From contig CAMGMW010000007.1 in the NCBI GenBank assembly GCA_946059285.1, positions 1-15,455 of the forward strand: 15,455 bases of DNA. Reading direction: 5' to 3'. Of the stretch, positions 7,314 to 13,534 are shown in pieces. The position numbers and the translations under genes were made by a program. Each line of letters begins with the position of its first letter. The stretch's first letter is position 1. The notes beneath the pieces are model-generated. The model saw only the letters and a list, made by a program, of their open reading frames with translations, made no database searches and was not told the DNA's origin. Source of the DNA: an uncultured Clostridia bacterium. GTDB taxonomy: Bacteria > Bacillota_A > Clostridia > Oscillospirales > Oscillospiraceae.

Positions 7314-8077
7314 TGCTGCCAGCCAAGTTCCAAGGAGACGGCTTGCGCGGCAGAGGCAACGGCGCTGCGCATGGCGCTGAGCTCGTTTTCACTGATGCCG
7401 CATGTACAGATGATTCCGATGGCGTAGCTGCATGTGCCGTTGCGGTCAAAAATCGGAGCGGCAACGGATTGCAGTCCCAGCTTGTACTCCTCATGTTCCT
7501 CAGCGATCCCCGAACGTCGAATCTCCGGCAGACAGCGCATGAGTGCTTCGGGATCGGTCAGCGTGTTCGACGTATAGGAAGAAAGCGGCTTTCGGCGCAA
7601 AAGGGACTTCACCTCGTTCACCGGGCGATGGGCAAGAATGGCTTTCCCCTGTGAGGAACAGTGCAGCGGCAGTCGTGTTCCCGCTTCAGAGGCAACGCAG
7701 AAGCCGACATGCGGCTCCTCACATTCCACCAAAATCAGCTCCTCCCCGGATAGGCGGGCAAGGTATGCCGACTCTCCGATCTGATCCACAATCTGCTGCA
7801 AATGGGGTTTGCAGACCTCCGGTACGTTCCACCCCTGACTGACCGCATTTCCCAGCTCAAAGCGATGGTAACCCAGCCGGTATTTTCAGTCAGAAGCGTT
7901 TTGCTCTACTACCGCCGAGTCCAGCATGGAATTAAGCAGTCCATGTATCGTGCTTTTTGCCCAACCGGTCATGCGTTCCAGTTCGCTGAGAGACAGGGGA
8001 CTTCTCGCCTGCCAGAAGCAGTCCAGCAGCAGAATTGATTTTTCGATTGCATGGACGCGCCTGCCCCGTGTCGCCAT
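7310..8077 (-). pseudogene. IclR-family transcriptional regulator interrupted by an in-frame TGA
   Basis: Read from ATG 8077 (GAGGGG 7 bases upstream) to TGA 7310, this is one continuous frame of 255 codons, normal for an IclR regulator, except for TGA at codon 64 (7888-7886). Before it lies the winged-helix domain: AIEKSILLLDCF, LSLSELERMTGWAKSTIHGLLNSM, VVEQNASD. After it, without frame change, come KYRLGYHRFELG and the whole ligand-binding domain (GESAYLARLSGEE, SSQGKAILAH, GLQSVAAPIFD). Homologues usually have glycine at the interrupted position (DGKYRLG), and GGA to TGA is one change. The simplest reading is a recent nonsense mutation; selenocysteine recoding or read-through cannot be excluded. 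It follows selD by 80 bases and may belong to that operon. An upstream ATG at 8161 overlapping the selD stop lacks family similarity in its extra 28 residues. Confidence 0.85.
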
Positions 8078-8157
8078 AAACAGCCCCTCTTTCGTTTTGG
8101 GTGAATCGATGCTTACCTTTTCCGGTTTTTGCGGCAAACTAGGTGCCCACCGGATCG

Positions 8158-9192
8158 TCATTTCAAGAAAAGATACTTCCCGCCAGAATACGGAAGCACT
8201 CTGCCGATTCGCTGCGCCGACGGTACTGCATTTTGCAGCTCGGCCTGCATCGCGTCTGCGTCCTCGGGGTGTACGGCGATCAGCAGACCGCCGGAGGTCT
8301 GAGGATCAAACAGCATATCCTGCACTGCCAGCGGCACATCGCCCGTATCCACCGACTCCTCCGCAAAGCTGCGGTTGCGATACATCCCCGCCGGGAGAAT
8401 GCCCATTTCCGCAAAATCCAGAGCGCGGGGCAAAAAGTCAAAGGCGTTCGTATCCAGCTCCAGCGCGACGTTGCTGCCCTGTGCCATTTCCAGTCCGTGC
8501 CCCAGCAGACCAAAGCCGGTCACATCGGTGCAGGCATGGACACGGTAGCGAACCATCACATCACGCGCACCTTTGTTCAGGGTGGTCATGAGTTTCGTGA
8601 TGCGCGCTGTATCCTCCGGTGCAAGCAGATCTGCCTTGGCTGCAGTCGTCAGAATGCCGATCCCCAGCGGCTTGGTCAGAAACAGCACGTCGCCCACCCG
8701 AGCGCCGCTGTTGGTCAGCAGTTTTTTCGGATGGACGAAGCCGGTCACCGCCAGACCATATTTCGGCACATCATCCAGGATGCTGTGTCCACCGGTAATG
8801 ATCGCGCCGGCTTCATATACCTTGTCGTATCCGCCGCGCAGAAGCGCATGCACCGCTTCCTTCGGAAGGGAGTCGGGCACCGCCATGATGTTCAGCGCCA
8901 GCTTCGGCTCACCGCCCATGGCGTAGACATCAGACAGCGCATTGGTTGCCGCGATTTGTCCGAAGGTGTAGGGATCGTCGTCGATCGGCGGGAAAAAATC
9001 CACCGTCTGCACCAGCGCCAGTTCGTCGGAAATCTGATAGACGGAGGCATCGTCGGATTTATCGAAGCCCACCAACAAGCGGGGATCGTGATGCACCTGA
9101 ATACCGTCCAGCAGTTTTGCCAACATACCGGCGCCGACTTTCGCACCGCAGCCTGCGCAGTTGGAGAGTTTTGTCAGTTTAATATCTTCCAT
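8158..9192 (-). CDS. selD: Selenide, water dikinase (selenophosphate synthase)
   Basis: The protein has 344 residues. It makes monoselenophosphate from selenide and ATP, the activated selenium donor for selenocysteine, selenouridine or the selenium cofactor of molybdenum hydroxylases. The active-site segment is NCAGCGAKVGAG, with C15 and K18 matching the catalytic cysteine and lysine of E. coli SelD (C17, K20); it is a cysteine, not a selenocysteine, form. Further blocks: QTVDFFPPIDDDP, ATNALSDVYAMGG, ITGGHS, DVTGFGLLGH and DPQTSGGLL. ATG 9192 has AGAGGA 8 bases upstream and is one base from the yqeB stop. Placement after yqeC-yqeB points to selenium-dependent hydroxylase maturation. No selA, selB or mnmH is in the window. 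Confidence 0.97.
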   Translation of the reverse strand: MEDIKLTKLSNCAGCGAKVGAGMLAKLLDGIQVHHDPRLLVGFDKSDDASVYQISDELALVQTVDFFPPIDDDPYTFGQIAATNALSDVYAMGGEPKLALNIMAVPDSLPKEAVHALLRGGYDKVYEAGAIITGGHSILDDVPKYGLAVTGFVHPKKLLTNSGARVGDVLFLTKPLGIGILTTAAKADLLAPEDTARITKLMTTLNKGARDVMVRYRVHACTDVTGFGLLGHGLEMAQGSNVALELDTNAFDFLPRALDFAEMGILPAGMYRNRSFAEESVDTGDVPLAVQDMLFDPQTSGGLLIAVHPEDADAMQAELQNAVPSAQRIGRVLPYSGGKYLFLK

Positions 9193-9193
9193 T

Positions 9194-9991
9194 TCAGTAT
9201 CCTCTTAACACGCCAGAAATTTGTAAAATTGCCTGTAAAACGCCGCCGCCGATTGCCAGCGCCTTGTCCGAAACGGTCTGACAGTATGACGCTTCGCCTC
9301 TGGGATCCACGTCGCCTGCTTTCATACCTTTGTGAACCGGTGTACCGTCCGCCAGAATGCCACGCAGTACGCCGTCAAGCTGACAGCATATGGGGACACC
9401 CCCGACCTCTCCGGCAATATCTCCGGCTTTAACCAAGGTCCCGATCTCCAAGCGCTGAGAAAAAATGCCGTCCGCGGGCGCACGCAGAACGCGTTCTCCC
9501 GCAAAGCCGCCAATCAGACCCGGAACGTTGGTGTTGGGCAGCGGGGAGCCGCAGGTGATCACACGTCCCAATGTGTGCCCGCGCATCGTTTCGATGGCGG
9601 CATGGCAGTCGATTCCCGCGGTAAAGCCGGGACCGACACCGATCACACAGGGCGCGTCGGTTATTTTTGTGCCCAGATTCCGTTTGGCGAGGATCGCGTC
9701 TACGACAGCGTCCGGATGTAAAACGGAAATGCACTCCGCTGCTGGGTCAGCGAGGACGGCAATATGCTGCCGTTTCAGGATTGCCGGAACCGCCTCCGGT
9801 ATTGCGGCAAGCTCTGCCGTCACATCTTCTACGGTCATCCGACCGAACAAAATGGCCTGAGAAAAGCAAACGGTGCGTCGGATCGCCGTCGGACGCGGCA
9901 GATCGGTCATGACGATCTGCATTCCTGCGTGAAACAGCCGCAGAGCGATGCCGGAGGCAAGATCTCCCGCGCCGCGGATCAAAATGAGCAT
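9194..9991 (-). CDS. yqeB: Selenium-dependent molybdenum hydroxylase accessory protein YqeB (EF2563 family)
   Basis: The protein has 265 residues. Members of this family co-occur with orphan selD and with selenium-dependent xanthine dehydrogenase-type hydroxylases, and are thought to help build or insert the selenium-containing molybdenum cofactor; the reaction is not established. Visible features: an N-terminal Rossmann-like start, LILIRGAGDLASGIALRL; a central KITDAPCVIGVGPGFTAG block; PNTNVPGLIGGFAGERVLRAP; and a biotinyl/lipoyl-like half-barrel with GTLVKAGDIAGEVGG. ATG 9991 has a strong AAGGAG site 9 bases upstream, inside the end of yqeC; the genes overlap by 13 bases. The stop is one base before selD, so yqeC-yqeB-selD is surely one operon. 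Confidence 0.92.
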   Translation of the reverse strand: MLILIRGAGDLASGIALRLFHAGMQIVMTDLPRPTAIRRTVCFSQAILFGRMTVEDVTAELAAIPEAVPAILKRQHIAVLADPAAECISVLHPDAVVDAILAKRNLGTKITDAPCVIGVGPGFTAGIDCHAAIETMRGHTLGRVITCGSPLPNTNVPGLIGGFAGERVLRAPADGIFSQRLEIGTLVKAGDIAGEVGGVPICCQLDGVLRGILADGTPVHKGMKAGDVDPRGEASYCQTVSDKALAIGGGVLQAILQISGVLRGY

Positions 9992-10629
9992 ATGATCTCT
10001 CCTTTTTGTACTGCGCCGATGATGCCGGGGCAGGAAAGTGCGGCGCCAAGTTCCCGTGCGGCGGCAAGCCGTTCAGGCGTGTCCGCCTGATTTAGAAGCA
10101 CCCGGTGGTGCAGCCTTTCAGCTTCCGCCACCCTGGCAGCCATACGCGGTGTGACAAGCGCGGTCTCATCGCAGTCGCAAAGAGCGGCGTACCGCGCAGG
10201 TCGATGCGCGGCGACGGAAATCGGTTCTCCGATGCCGGAGCAGCCGATGACCAGAATTACCTGATTCGTTCCCACGGGAATGACCGGTTCGTGGGTCGCG
10301 TGGGCTTTGAGCGGTTTCCCCGCGGAGCCATCCGCTTCCACCAGCACATAGTCCGCCAGCTCTGCCAGTTCGGAAAAGCTCTGCCGCGGCGCCGATAGCT
10401 TGCCATTTTCACAGGGAGTGCCGACACAGACGATGCCGCGGCATTGTGTAATTGCCGTTTCCACCTGCAGATGCTCCGGCTTCCAGATATGGGTGGAGGT
10501 AGCGACAATAACACTGCCCGTCTGAGAAAGCTCTTGCGCCAGTCGGTAAAGCAGAGTCGTTTTGCCGCCGCCGCCGATGATGGCGGTAATGCCGCGATGA
10601 ATTTTGAGCTGCTTTGAAAAGTATTCCAT
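9979..10629 (-). CDS. yqeC: Putative selenium-dependent hydroxylase accessory protein YqeC
   Basis: The protein has 216 residues and a P-loop near its N-terminus (IIGGGGKTTLLYRL, about 17-30), then ATSTHIW, VLVEADGSAGKPLKAH and the HEPVIP segment, which are family signatures. It is a predicted nucleotide-binding protein of the selenium/molybdenum hydroxylase maturation set; its biochemical step is unknown. I start at ATG 10629: the longer start at 10671 would lie inside the promoter and palindrome. The ribosome site (GGGGC 5 bases upstream) is modest. It is the first gene of the yqeC-yqeB-selD operon, divergent from the ModE-like regulator and with an operator-like palindrome just upstream, which points to control by molybdate or hydroxylase status. 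Confidence 0.9.
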   Translation of the reverse strand: MEYFSKQLKIHRGITAIIGGGGKTTLLYRLAQELSQTGSVIVATSTHIWKPEHLQVETAITQCRGIVCVGTPCENGKLSAPRQSFSELAELADYVLVEADGSAGKPLKAHATHEPVIPVGTNQVILVIGCSGIGEPISVAAHRPARYAALCDCDETALVTPRMAARVAEAERLHHRVLLNQADTPERLAAARELGAALSCPGIIGAVQKGEIICSF

Positions 10630-10644
10630 GTTTGCCCCAAACTT

Positions 10645-10672
10645 TACGTTATTCTTTTTATAGAATAACATA
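10645..10672. promoter_or_regulatory. Palindromic operator with ModE-like half-sites over the yqeC -10 box
   Basis: GTTATTC (10648-10654) and GAATAAC (10663-10669) are perfect inverted arms with an 8-base spacer. After one mismatch the symmetry continues for two more bases on each side (TA...TA). The arms contain GTTAT/ATAAC, the core of E. coli ModE operator half-sites. The palindrome covers the yqeC -10 hexamer and the likely start point, which suits repression. The ModE-like gene starts 75 bases away. Binding by that protein is inference. Confidence 0.6.
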
Positions 10673-10690
10673 TGTTCGACTTTTCGTCAA
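10662..10690 (-). promoter_or_regulatory. Promoter of yqeC-yqeB-selD
   Basis: On the minus strand TTGACG (10690-10685) and TATTCT (10667-10662) are 17 bases apart. The -10 is weak (4 of 6) and lies inside the palindrome. The leader to the yqeC ATG would be about 25 bases. Confidence 0.65.
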
Positions 10691-10708
10691 TCAAAATACG
10701 GAGTAAAG

Positions 10709-10737
10709 TTGACGAGACGTGAAAAAGATGGTATACT
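10709..10737 (+). promoter_or_regulatory. Promoter of the ModE-like regulator
   Basis: TTGACG (10709-10714) and TATACT (10732-10737) are 17 bases apart, close to the sigma-A consensus. The expected start point, 6-7 bases after the -10 box, falls on the ATG at 10744, so the transcript may be leaderless. The two divergent -35 boxes form an inverted repeat, TCGTCAA-N18-TTGACGA (10684-10715). Confidence 0.8.
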
Positions 10738-10743
10738 AATTTT

Positions 10744-11091
10744 ATGGAACAAGAATTGCGACCTGTTTTGACCATTCGCCTGTTCGGAGAGGAAAAGTGC
10801 TTCGGTCCGGGTATCGCGGAGTTGCTGCGGCGCGTGCGGGAGCTGAAGTCGCTGCGTGCGGCATCCATGTCCATGGGCATGGCGTATTCCAAGGCATGGA
10901 CGGTCATCAAAACGGCAGAAGAGACGCTGGACTTCAAGCTGCTTGTATCCACTACCGGCGGCAGGCATGGAGGAGGTGCCACCCTTTCCCCGGAAGCAGA
11001 AAAACTGCTTGCCGCTTATGAAGGATACTGCGCCGAGGTGCGCCGCTATGCGGATGAGGTATTCTTGCGCACATTTTCAGATTTTCTGTAA
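10744..11091 (+). CDS. ModE-like winged-helix regulator without molybdate-binding domain
   Basis: The protein has 115 residues and corresponds to the N-terminal DNA-binding domain of ModE/LysR-type proteins. Helix-turn-helix: LRAASMSMGMAYSKAWTVIKTAEE; the wing is STTGGRHGGGATLSPEAEKLL, which closely follows the ModE TTGGKGGGG..LT pattern. The C-terminal Mop/TOBE molybdate-binding domains of E. coli ModE are absent; this short form is common in Clostridium-class bacteria. It probably controls molybdenum-related genes, and the natural target is the divergent yqeC-yqeB-selD operon, by dimer binding at the palindrome 10645-10672. How it would sense molybdenum is unclear. There is no Shine-Dalgarno before ATG 10744; no better in-frame start exists before the conserved core. 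A bidirectional terminator follows its stop codon at once. Confidence 0.85.
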   Translation: MEQELRPVLTIRLFGEEKCFGPGIAELLRRVRELKSLRAASMSMGMAYSKAWTVIKTAEETLDFKLLVSTTGGRHGGGATLSPEAEKLLAAYEGYCAEVRRYADEVFLRTFSDFL

Positions 11092-11126
11092 AAACTGCTG
11101 CAACAATATTTGTTGCAGCAGTTTTT
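11090..11126 (+). terminator. Intrinsic terminator after the ModE-like gene
   Basis: A perfect 17-bp stem (11090-11106 with 11110-11126) closes a TAT loop. Its arms begin AAAAACTGCTGC and end GCAGCAGTTTTT, so the A- and T-runs allow termination in either direction. The stop codon TAA overlaps its first bases. Confidence 0.9.
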
Positions 11127-11131
11127 ATACC

Positions 11132-11255
11132 AGTTCTTGATAAAAAGCAGCTTTTTATCAAGAACTTATGAAACGGCTTTTGCGGCGGTCTGCCGCAAAA
11201 GGGCGACGCAAACTGCGGCGCCTTTCTGATAAAAATGAAAGTTTTTTATCAGAAA
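11132..11255. repeat. Cluster of four consecutive hairpins between convergent genes
   Basis: After the terminator come four more inverted repeats with little spacing. (1) AGTTCTTGATAAAAAG, 16 bp perfect, loop CAG (11132-11166). (2) CTTTTGCGGC, 10 bp perfect, loop GGTCT (11177-11201). (3) GGCG-A-CGC with loop AAACT, 7 bp and one mismatch (11202-11222). (4) TTTCTGATAAAAA, 13 bp perfect, loop TGAAAGT (11223-11255). Hairpins 1 and 4 share a TTGATAAAAA / CTGATAAAAA core. Such dense symmetry fits a dispersed intergenic repeat (REP/MITE-like) or a structured RNA, and it may end transcripts from the small minus-strand gene. No coding frame explains it. Confidence 0.75.
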
Positions 11256-11268
11256 ATAGTATTACATA

Positions 11269-11475
11269 TCATTCCTGCTTCGGCTGGTCGTTCTCAACGA
11301 CCTCCGCTGTTTTTACTTCCTGATCATCCTTTGCTTCCTGGCTGTCATCGGAACTTGCCCAGGCATCTGCCTTGTCGATCCCGACCTTGGCGGAACGAAG
11401 GATCGACTTGCCCAGTCCCTGAAATGCATGACCAAGATTACTTCCGGTTTTTTTCCAATCATCTTTCAGAGCCAT
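11269..11475 (-). CDS. Small hypothetical protein, 68 residues, acidic tail
   Basis: The ATG at 11475 has a strong AAAGGAGG site 7 bases upstream and a near-perfect promoter 43 bases further up, so this is a real gene despite its size. Residues 1-38 are basic and amphipathic (MALKDDWKKTG, LGHAFQGLGKSILRSAKVG, IDKADAW). The rest is acidic, polar and probably disordered (SSDDSQEAKDDQEV...). There is no signal peptide, membrane segment or cysteine. I do not recognise a named family; the pattern MALKDDWKxTGxxLG recalls small uncharacterised proteins of gut Clostridium-class bacteria, from memory only. It is convergent with the ModE-like gene and monocistronic. Function unknown. Confidence 0.8.
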   Translation of the reverse strand: MALKDDWKKTGSNLGHAFQGLGKSILRSAKVGIDKADAWASSDDSQEAKDDQEVKTAEVVENDQPKQE

Positions 11476-11517
11476 TTGCGCGCCTCCTTTTGCTGTCTAA
11501 TTCTATTTATAGTTTAT

Positions 11518-11546
11518 AGTATATCCGCTTATTCGGCGTTTGTCAA
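11518..11546 (-). promoter_or_regulatory. Consensus sigma-A promoter of the 68-residue protein gene
   Basis: On the minus strand TTGACA (11546-11541) and TATACT (11523-11518) are separated by exactly 17 bases. The start point near 11511 gives a leader of about 36 bases that ends in the AAAGGAGG ribosome site. This is the best promoter match in the window. Confidence 0.88.
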
Positions 11547-11722
11547 TGCTCTGACCTCCGGCAAAAGCACCTTTCCTGGAATAGAGCCGGGTCTTGTCGG
11601 GGCAGCGATTTCCTTTGCGCCACCGCATGATGCGCGGGGGAAGGATCAAGCACGCTTTTTGGCTTTCTTTTATCAGGCTGGTACCGTTTTTCCAACAAAA
11701 CACCGAAAAATGTCTTGTTGAG

Positions 11723-11757
11723 GCAGCATCGCGAAACGTGATGCTGCTGTTGTTTTT
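11723..11757 (+). terminator. Terminator-like hairpin in the intergenic region
   Basis: GCAGCATCGCG pairs with CGTGATGCTGC (one G-U on the plus-strand RNA) around an AAA loop, followed by TGTTGTTTTT. It points to plus-strand transcription, but no plus-strand gene lies just upstream, so it may belong to an unrecognised RNA or a repeat. Confidence 0.45.
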
Positions 11758-11887
11758 CATGCCTTTGAGTCTTTATAAAAGTCTCACAGAGCATCCGACG
11801 CGCTTTACGCAATAGAATTATTCTTTGGATTTCGGTATGGTTTTTCAAACAGAGCGAAAAAGAAACCCCCGATTCTGCACGGGACGG

Positions 11888-12003
11888 CGCAGCGTGCATT
11901 TGCACGACGCGGGTGTGCGCAGCACACGGGATTCCTGATCAAAAGTATCAGGAGTCAGTATGAAAGGACGGCAGTTGCAGAATTTGCTATTCTGCAACTG
12001 CCG
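11888..12003. repeat. Second cluster of consecutive hairpins downstream of gdhA
   Basis: Four inverted repeats follow each other: CGTGCA-TT-TGCACG (11893-11906, extendable after a 2-by-2 internal loop), GTGTGC-GCA-GCACAC (11913-11927), a 10-bp GATTCCTGAT stem with loop CAAAAGT and one G-U on the plus-strand RNA (11930-11956), and CGGCAGTTGCAGAAT, 15 bp perfect, loop TTGCT (11969-12003). The third stem again contains a CTGATxAAAAG core, as in the first cluster. It may be a repeat element or the folded 3' region of the gdhA transcript. Confidence 0.6.
11969..12003 (-). terminator. Possible terminator of gdhA
   Basis: On the minus strand the 15-bp perfect hairpin lies about 100 bases after the gdhA stop and is followed by TCCTTTC, a weak U-run. 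It is the nearest strong hairpin to the gene end, but the poor tail makes efficient termination uncertain. Confidence 0.4.
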
Positions 12004-12102
12004 CCGTGTATTCCCCCCTGCCCTGTTCGTTTTTTCGCGATAAGAAGCGAACCATCGGCAGGATCGCCCCTGTGGGAGGAGTGCTCCGACCTCGCGGAAG
12101 AA

Positions 12103-13455
12103 TCAGAAGATGCCCTGTGCCATCATGGCATCGGCGACTTTCTTGAAGCCGGCGATATTCGCGCCTGCAACAAGGTTGTAGCCCAGACCATATTCCTCAG
12201 CCGCCTCCGCGGAAACCTTGTGGATGTTCTGCATCATCCGCTTGAGCTGGGAATCGACTTCCTCCGCTGTCCAGACCAGACGCTCGGAGTTCTGCGCCAT
12301 CTCCAGCGCGGAGACGCCGACACCGCCTGCGTTGACGGCCTTTGACGGAGCAACGATCATATTCTTCTGACTCATCAGATAGAACAGGGCGTCGTTTGTG
12401 GTGGGCATATTGGCTACTTCAATATAATACTTGATGCCGTTGGCAACGATCTTTTCGGCGGAGTCCATCTTGACATCATTCTGCATGGCAGACGGCATGA
12501 TGACATCTGCCTTGACGCCCCAGGGCTTTTCGCCGGGGAAGAACGGTACGCCGAACTTGTCCGCGTAGTCCTGCACACGGTTACGACCGGAGTTGCGCAT
12601 CTCAAGCAGATAATTGACTTTCTCCTCGCTGGAGGAAACGCCTTCCTCGTCGAGAATATAGCCGTCGGGACCGGAAAGTGTAATGACCTTTGCGCCCAGA
12701 TGCATTGCTTTCTTGCAGATGCCCCATGCCACGTTGCCGAAGCCGGAGATTGCAATGGTCTTGCCCTTGATGTCCTCGCCCTCATGCTTCAGGACTTCCT
12801 GCAGATAGTACATCGCGCCGTAGCCGGTTGCCTCCGGACGGGTCAGGGAGCCGCCGTAGCTGAAGCCCTTACCGGTGAGAACGCCATTTTCCCAAACGCC
12901 CTTCAGACGGCGGTACTGTCCGAACAGATAGCCGATCTCTCGGCCGCCGACACCCATATCACCCGCAGGAACGTCGATATCCGGTCCAATATAGCGATAC
13001 AGAGCGGTCATAAAGCTCTGGCAGAAGCGCATGATCTCCGCGTCGGACTTGCCGGCCGGGTCAAAGTCGGAACCGCCTTTACCGCCGCCGATGGGAAGTC
13101 CGGTCAGAGAGTTTTTAAAAATCTGCTCGAAGCCGAGGAACTTGATAATGCCTTCATAGACGTTGGGCTGGAAGCGAAGACCGCCCTTGTACGGACCGAT
13201 TGCGCCGTTGAACTGGCAGCGATAGCCGATGTTGGTGTGATAGTCACCCTTATCGTCCATCCAGACGACACGGAAAGTGAACATCCGCTCCGGCTCAACA
13301 ATGCGATTTAAAAGGTCGGCCTTTTCATATTCCGGATGTGCGTCGATGACCGGAGAAATGGAGGAGAGGACTTCTTCGACTGTCTGCACAAATTCCGGCT
13401 GGTTACCGTGCTTTTTCTTCACGTTTTCAATGACGCTCTGCACATATGCATTCAT
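12103..13455 (-). CDS. gdhA: Glutamate dehydrogenase, probably NADP-specific
   Basis: The protein has 450 residues, typical for the hexameric bacterial enzyme. It interconverts 2-oxoglutarate plus ammonium and glutamate. Substrate-binding lysines are at K90 (GPYKGGLRF) and the catalytic K126 (LPIGGGKGGSDFDP), with DVPAGDMGVGGREIGY for the catalytic aspartate. The dinucleotide-binding motif SGFGNVA is at about 237-243; a serine rather than an acidic residue after the second strand (VITLSGPDG) favours NADP and hence an assimilatory role. ATG 13455 has AGGGAGA about 10 bases upstream. It follows serA after 79 bases that hold a hairpin but no clear promoter. Glutamate from this enzyme is the amino donor of SerC upstream. 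Confidence 0.97.
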   Translation of the reverse strand: MNAYVQSVIENVKKKHGNQPEFVQTVEEVLSSISPVIDAHPEYEKADLLNRIVEPERMFTFRVVWMDDKGDYHTNIGYRCQFNGAIGPYKGGLRFQPNVYEGIIKFLGFEQIFKNSLTGLPIGGGKGGSDFDPAGKSDAEIMRFCQSFMTALYRYIGPDIDVPAGDMGVGGREIGYLFGQYRRLKGVWENGVLTGKGFSYGGSLTRPEATGYGAMYYLQEVLKHEGEDIKGKTIAISGFGNVAWGICKKAMHLGAKVITLSGPDGYILDEEGVSSSEEKVNYLLEMRNSGRNRVQDYADKFGVPFFPGEKPWGVKADVIMPSAMQNDVKMDSAEKIVANGIKYYIEVANMPTTNDALFYLMSQKNMIVAPSKAVNAGGVGVSALEMAQNSERLVWTAEEVDSQLKRMMQNIHKVSAEAAEEYGLGYNLVAGANIAGFKKVADAMMAQGIF

Positions 13456-13497
13456 GATGATTCATTCTCCCTTTATGTATTAATGTTGTTGTATAAG

Positions 13498-13522
13498 ATG
13501 GCGGGAGACATGCTCCCGCCAT
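13498..13522 (-). terminator. Hairpin between serA and gdhA
   Basis: ATGGCGGGAG pairs perfectly with CTCCCGCCAT around a 5-base loop (10 bp, GC-rich). On the minus strand it is followed by CTTATACAAC with no U-run, so it is at best a partial terminator or an RNA-processing/stability hairpin that separates serA from gdhA expression. Confidence 0.45.
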
Positions 13523-13534
13523 ATAACATATAAA

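Larger units (their letters stand above)
11476..12102. other. 627-bp intergenic region without a convincing gene
   Basis: Between the small gene and gdhA I find the promoter of the small gene, a terminator-like hairpin (11723-11757) and a second hairpin cluster (11888-12003). Open frames here are short on both strands, lack ribosome sites and resemble no family I know. The rest shows no recognisable tRNA, riboswitch or mobile gene. Confidence 0.6.

Noticed and set aside
7830..7890. Possible SECIS element downstream of the TGA in the IclR gene
   Set aside because: By eye only a 4-bp stem (GGCU with AGCU) around a 17-base loop can be drawn; it lacks the stable stem and apical pattern of known bacterial SECIS elements. 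Folding software would be needed.
8077..8161. Upstream ATG for the IclR gene overlapping the selD stop (ATGA)
   Set aside because: The extra 28 residues do not look like an IclR N-terminus, and the ATG at 8077 has a proper ribosome site and gives the family's normal length.
11503..11905. Open frames of 85 and 120 codons on the minus strand and 73-97 codons on the plus strand in the intergenic region
   Set aside because: They overlap each other in different frames, lack ribosome sites, include promoter and hairpin sequence, and show no motif; coding is not supported.
12700..13311. Plus-strand frame of 203 codons opposite gdhA, and the 429-codon plus-strand frame at 8143-9432 opposite selD
   Set aside because: Both are mirror frames created by codon bias of highly conserved minus-strand genes; no start signals or recognisable domains.
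13456..13534. A separate promoter for gdhA in the serA-gdhA gap
   Set aside because: TATACA- and TTAATA-like boxes exist but no acceptable -35 lies at 16-18 bases, so none was annotated.
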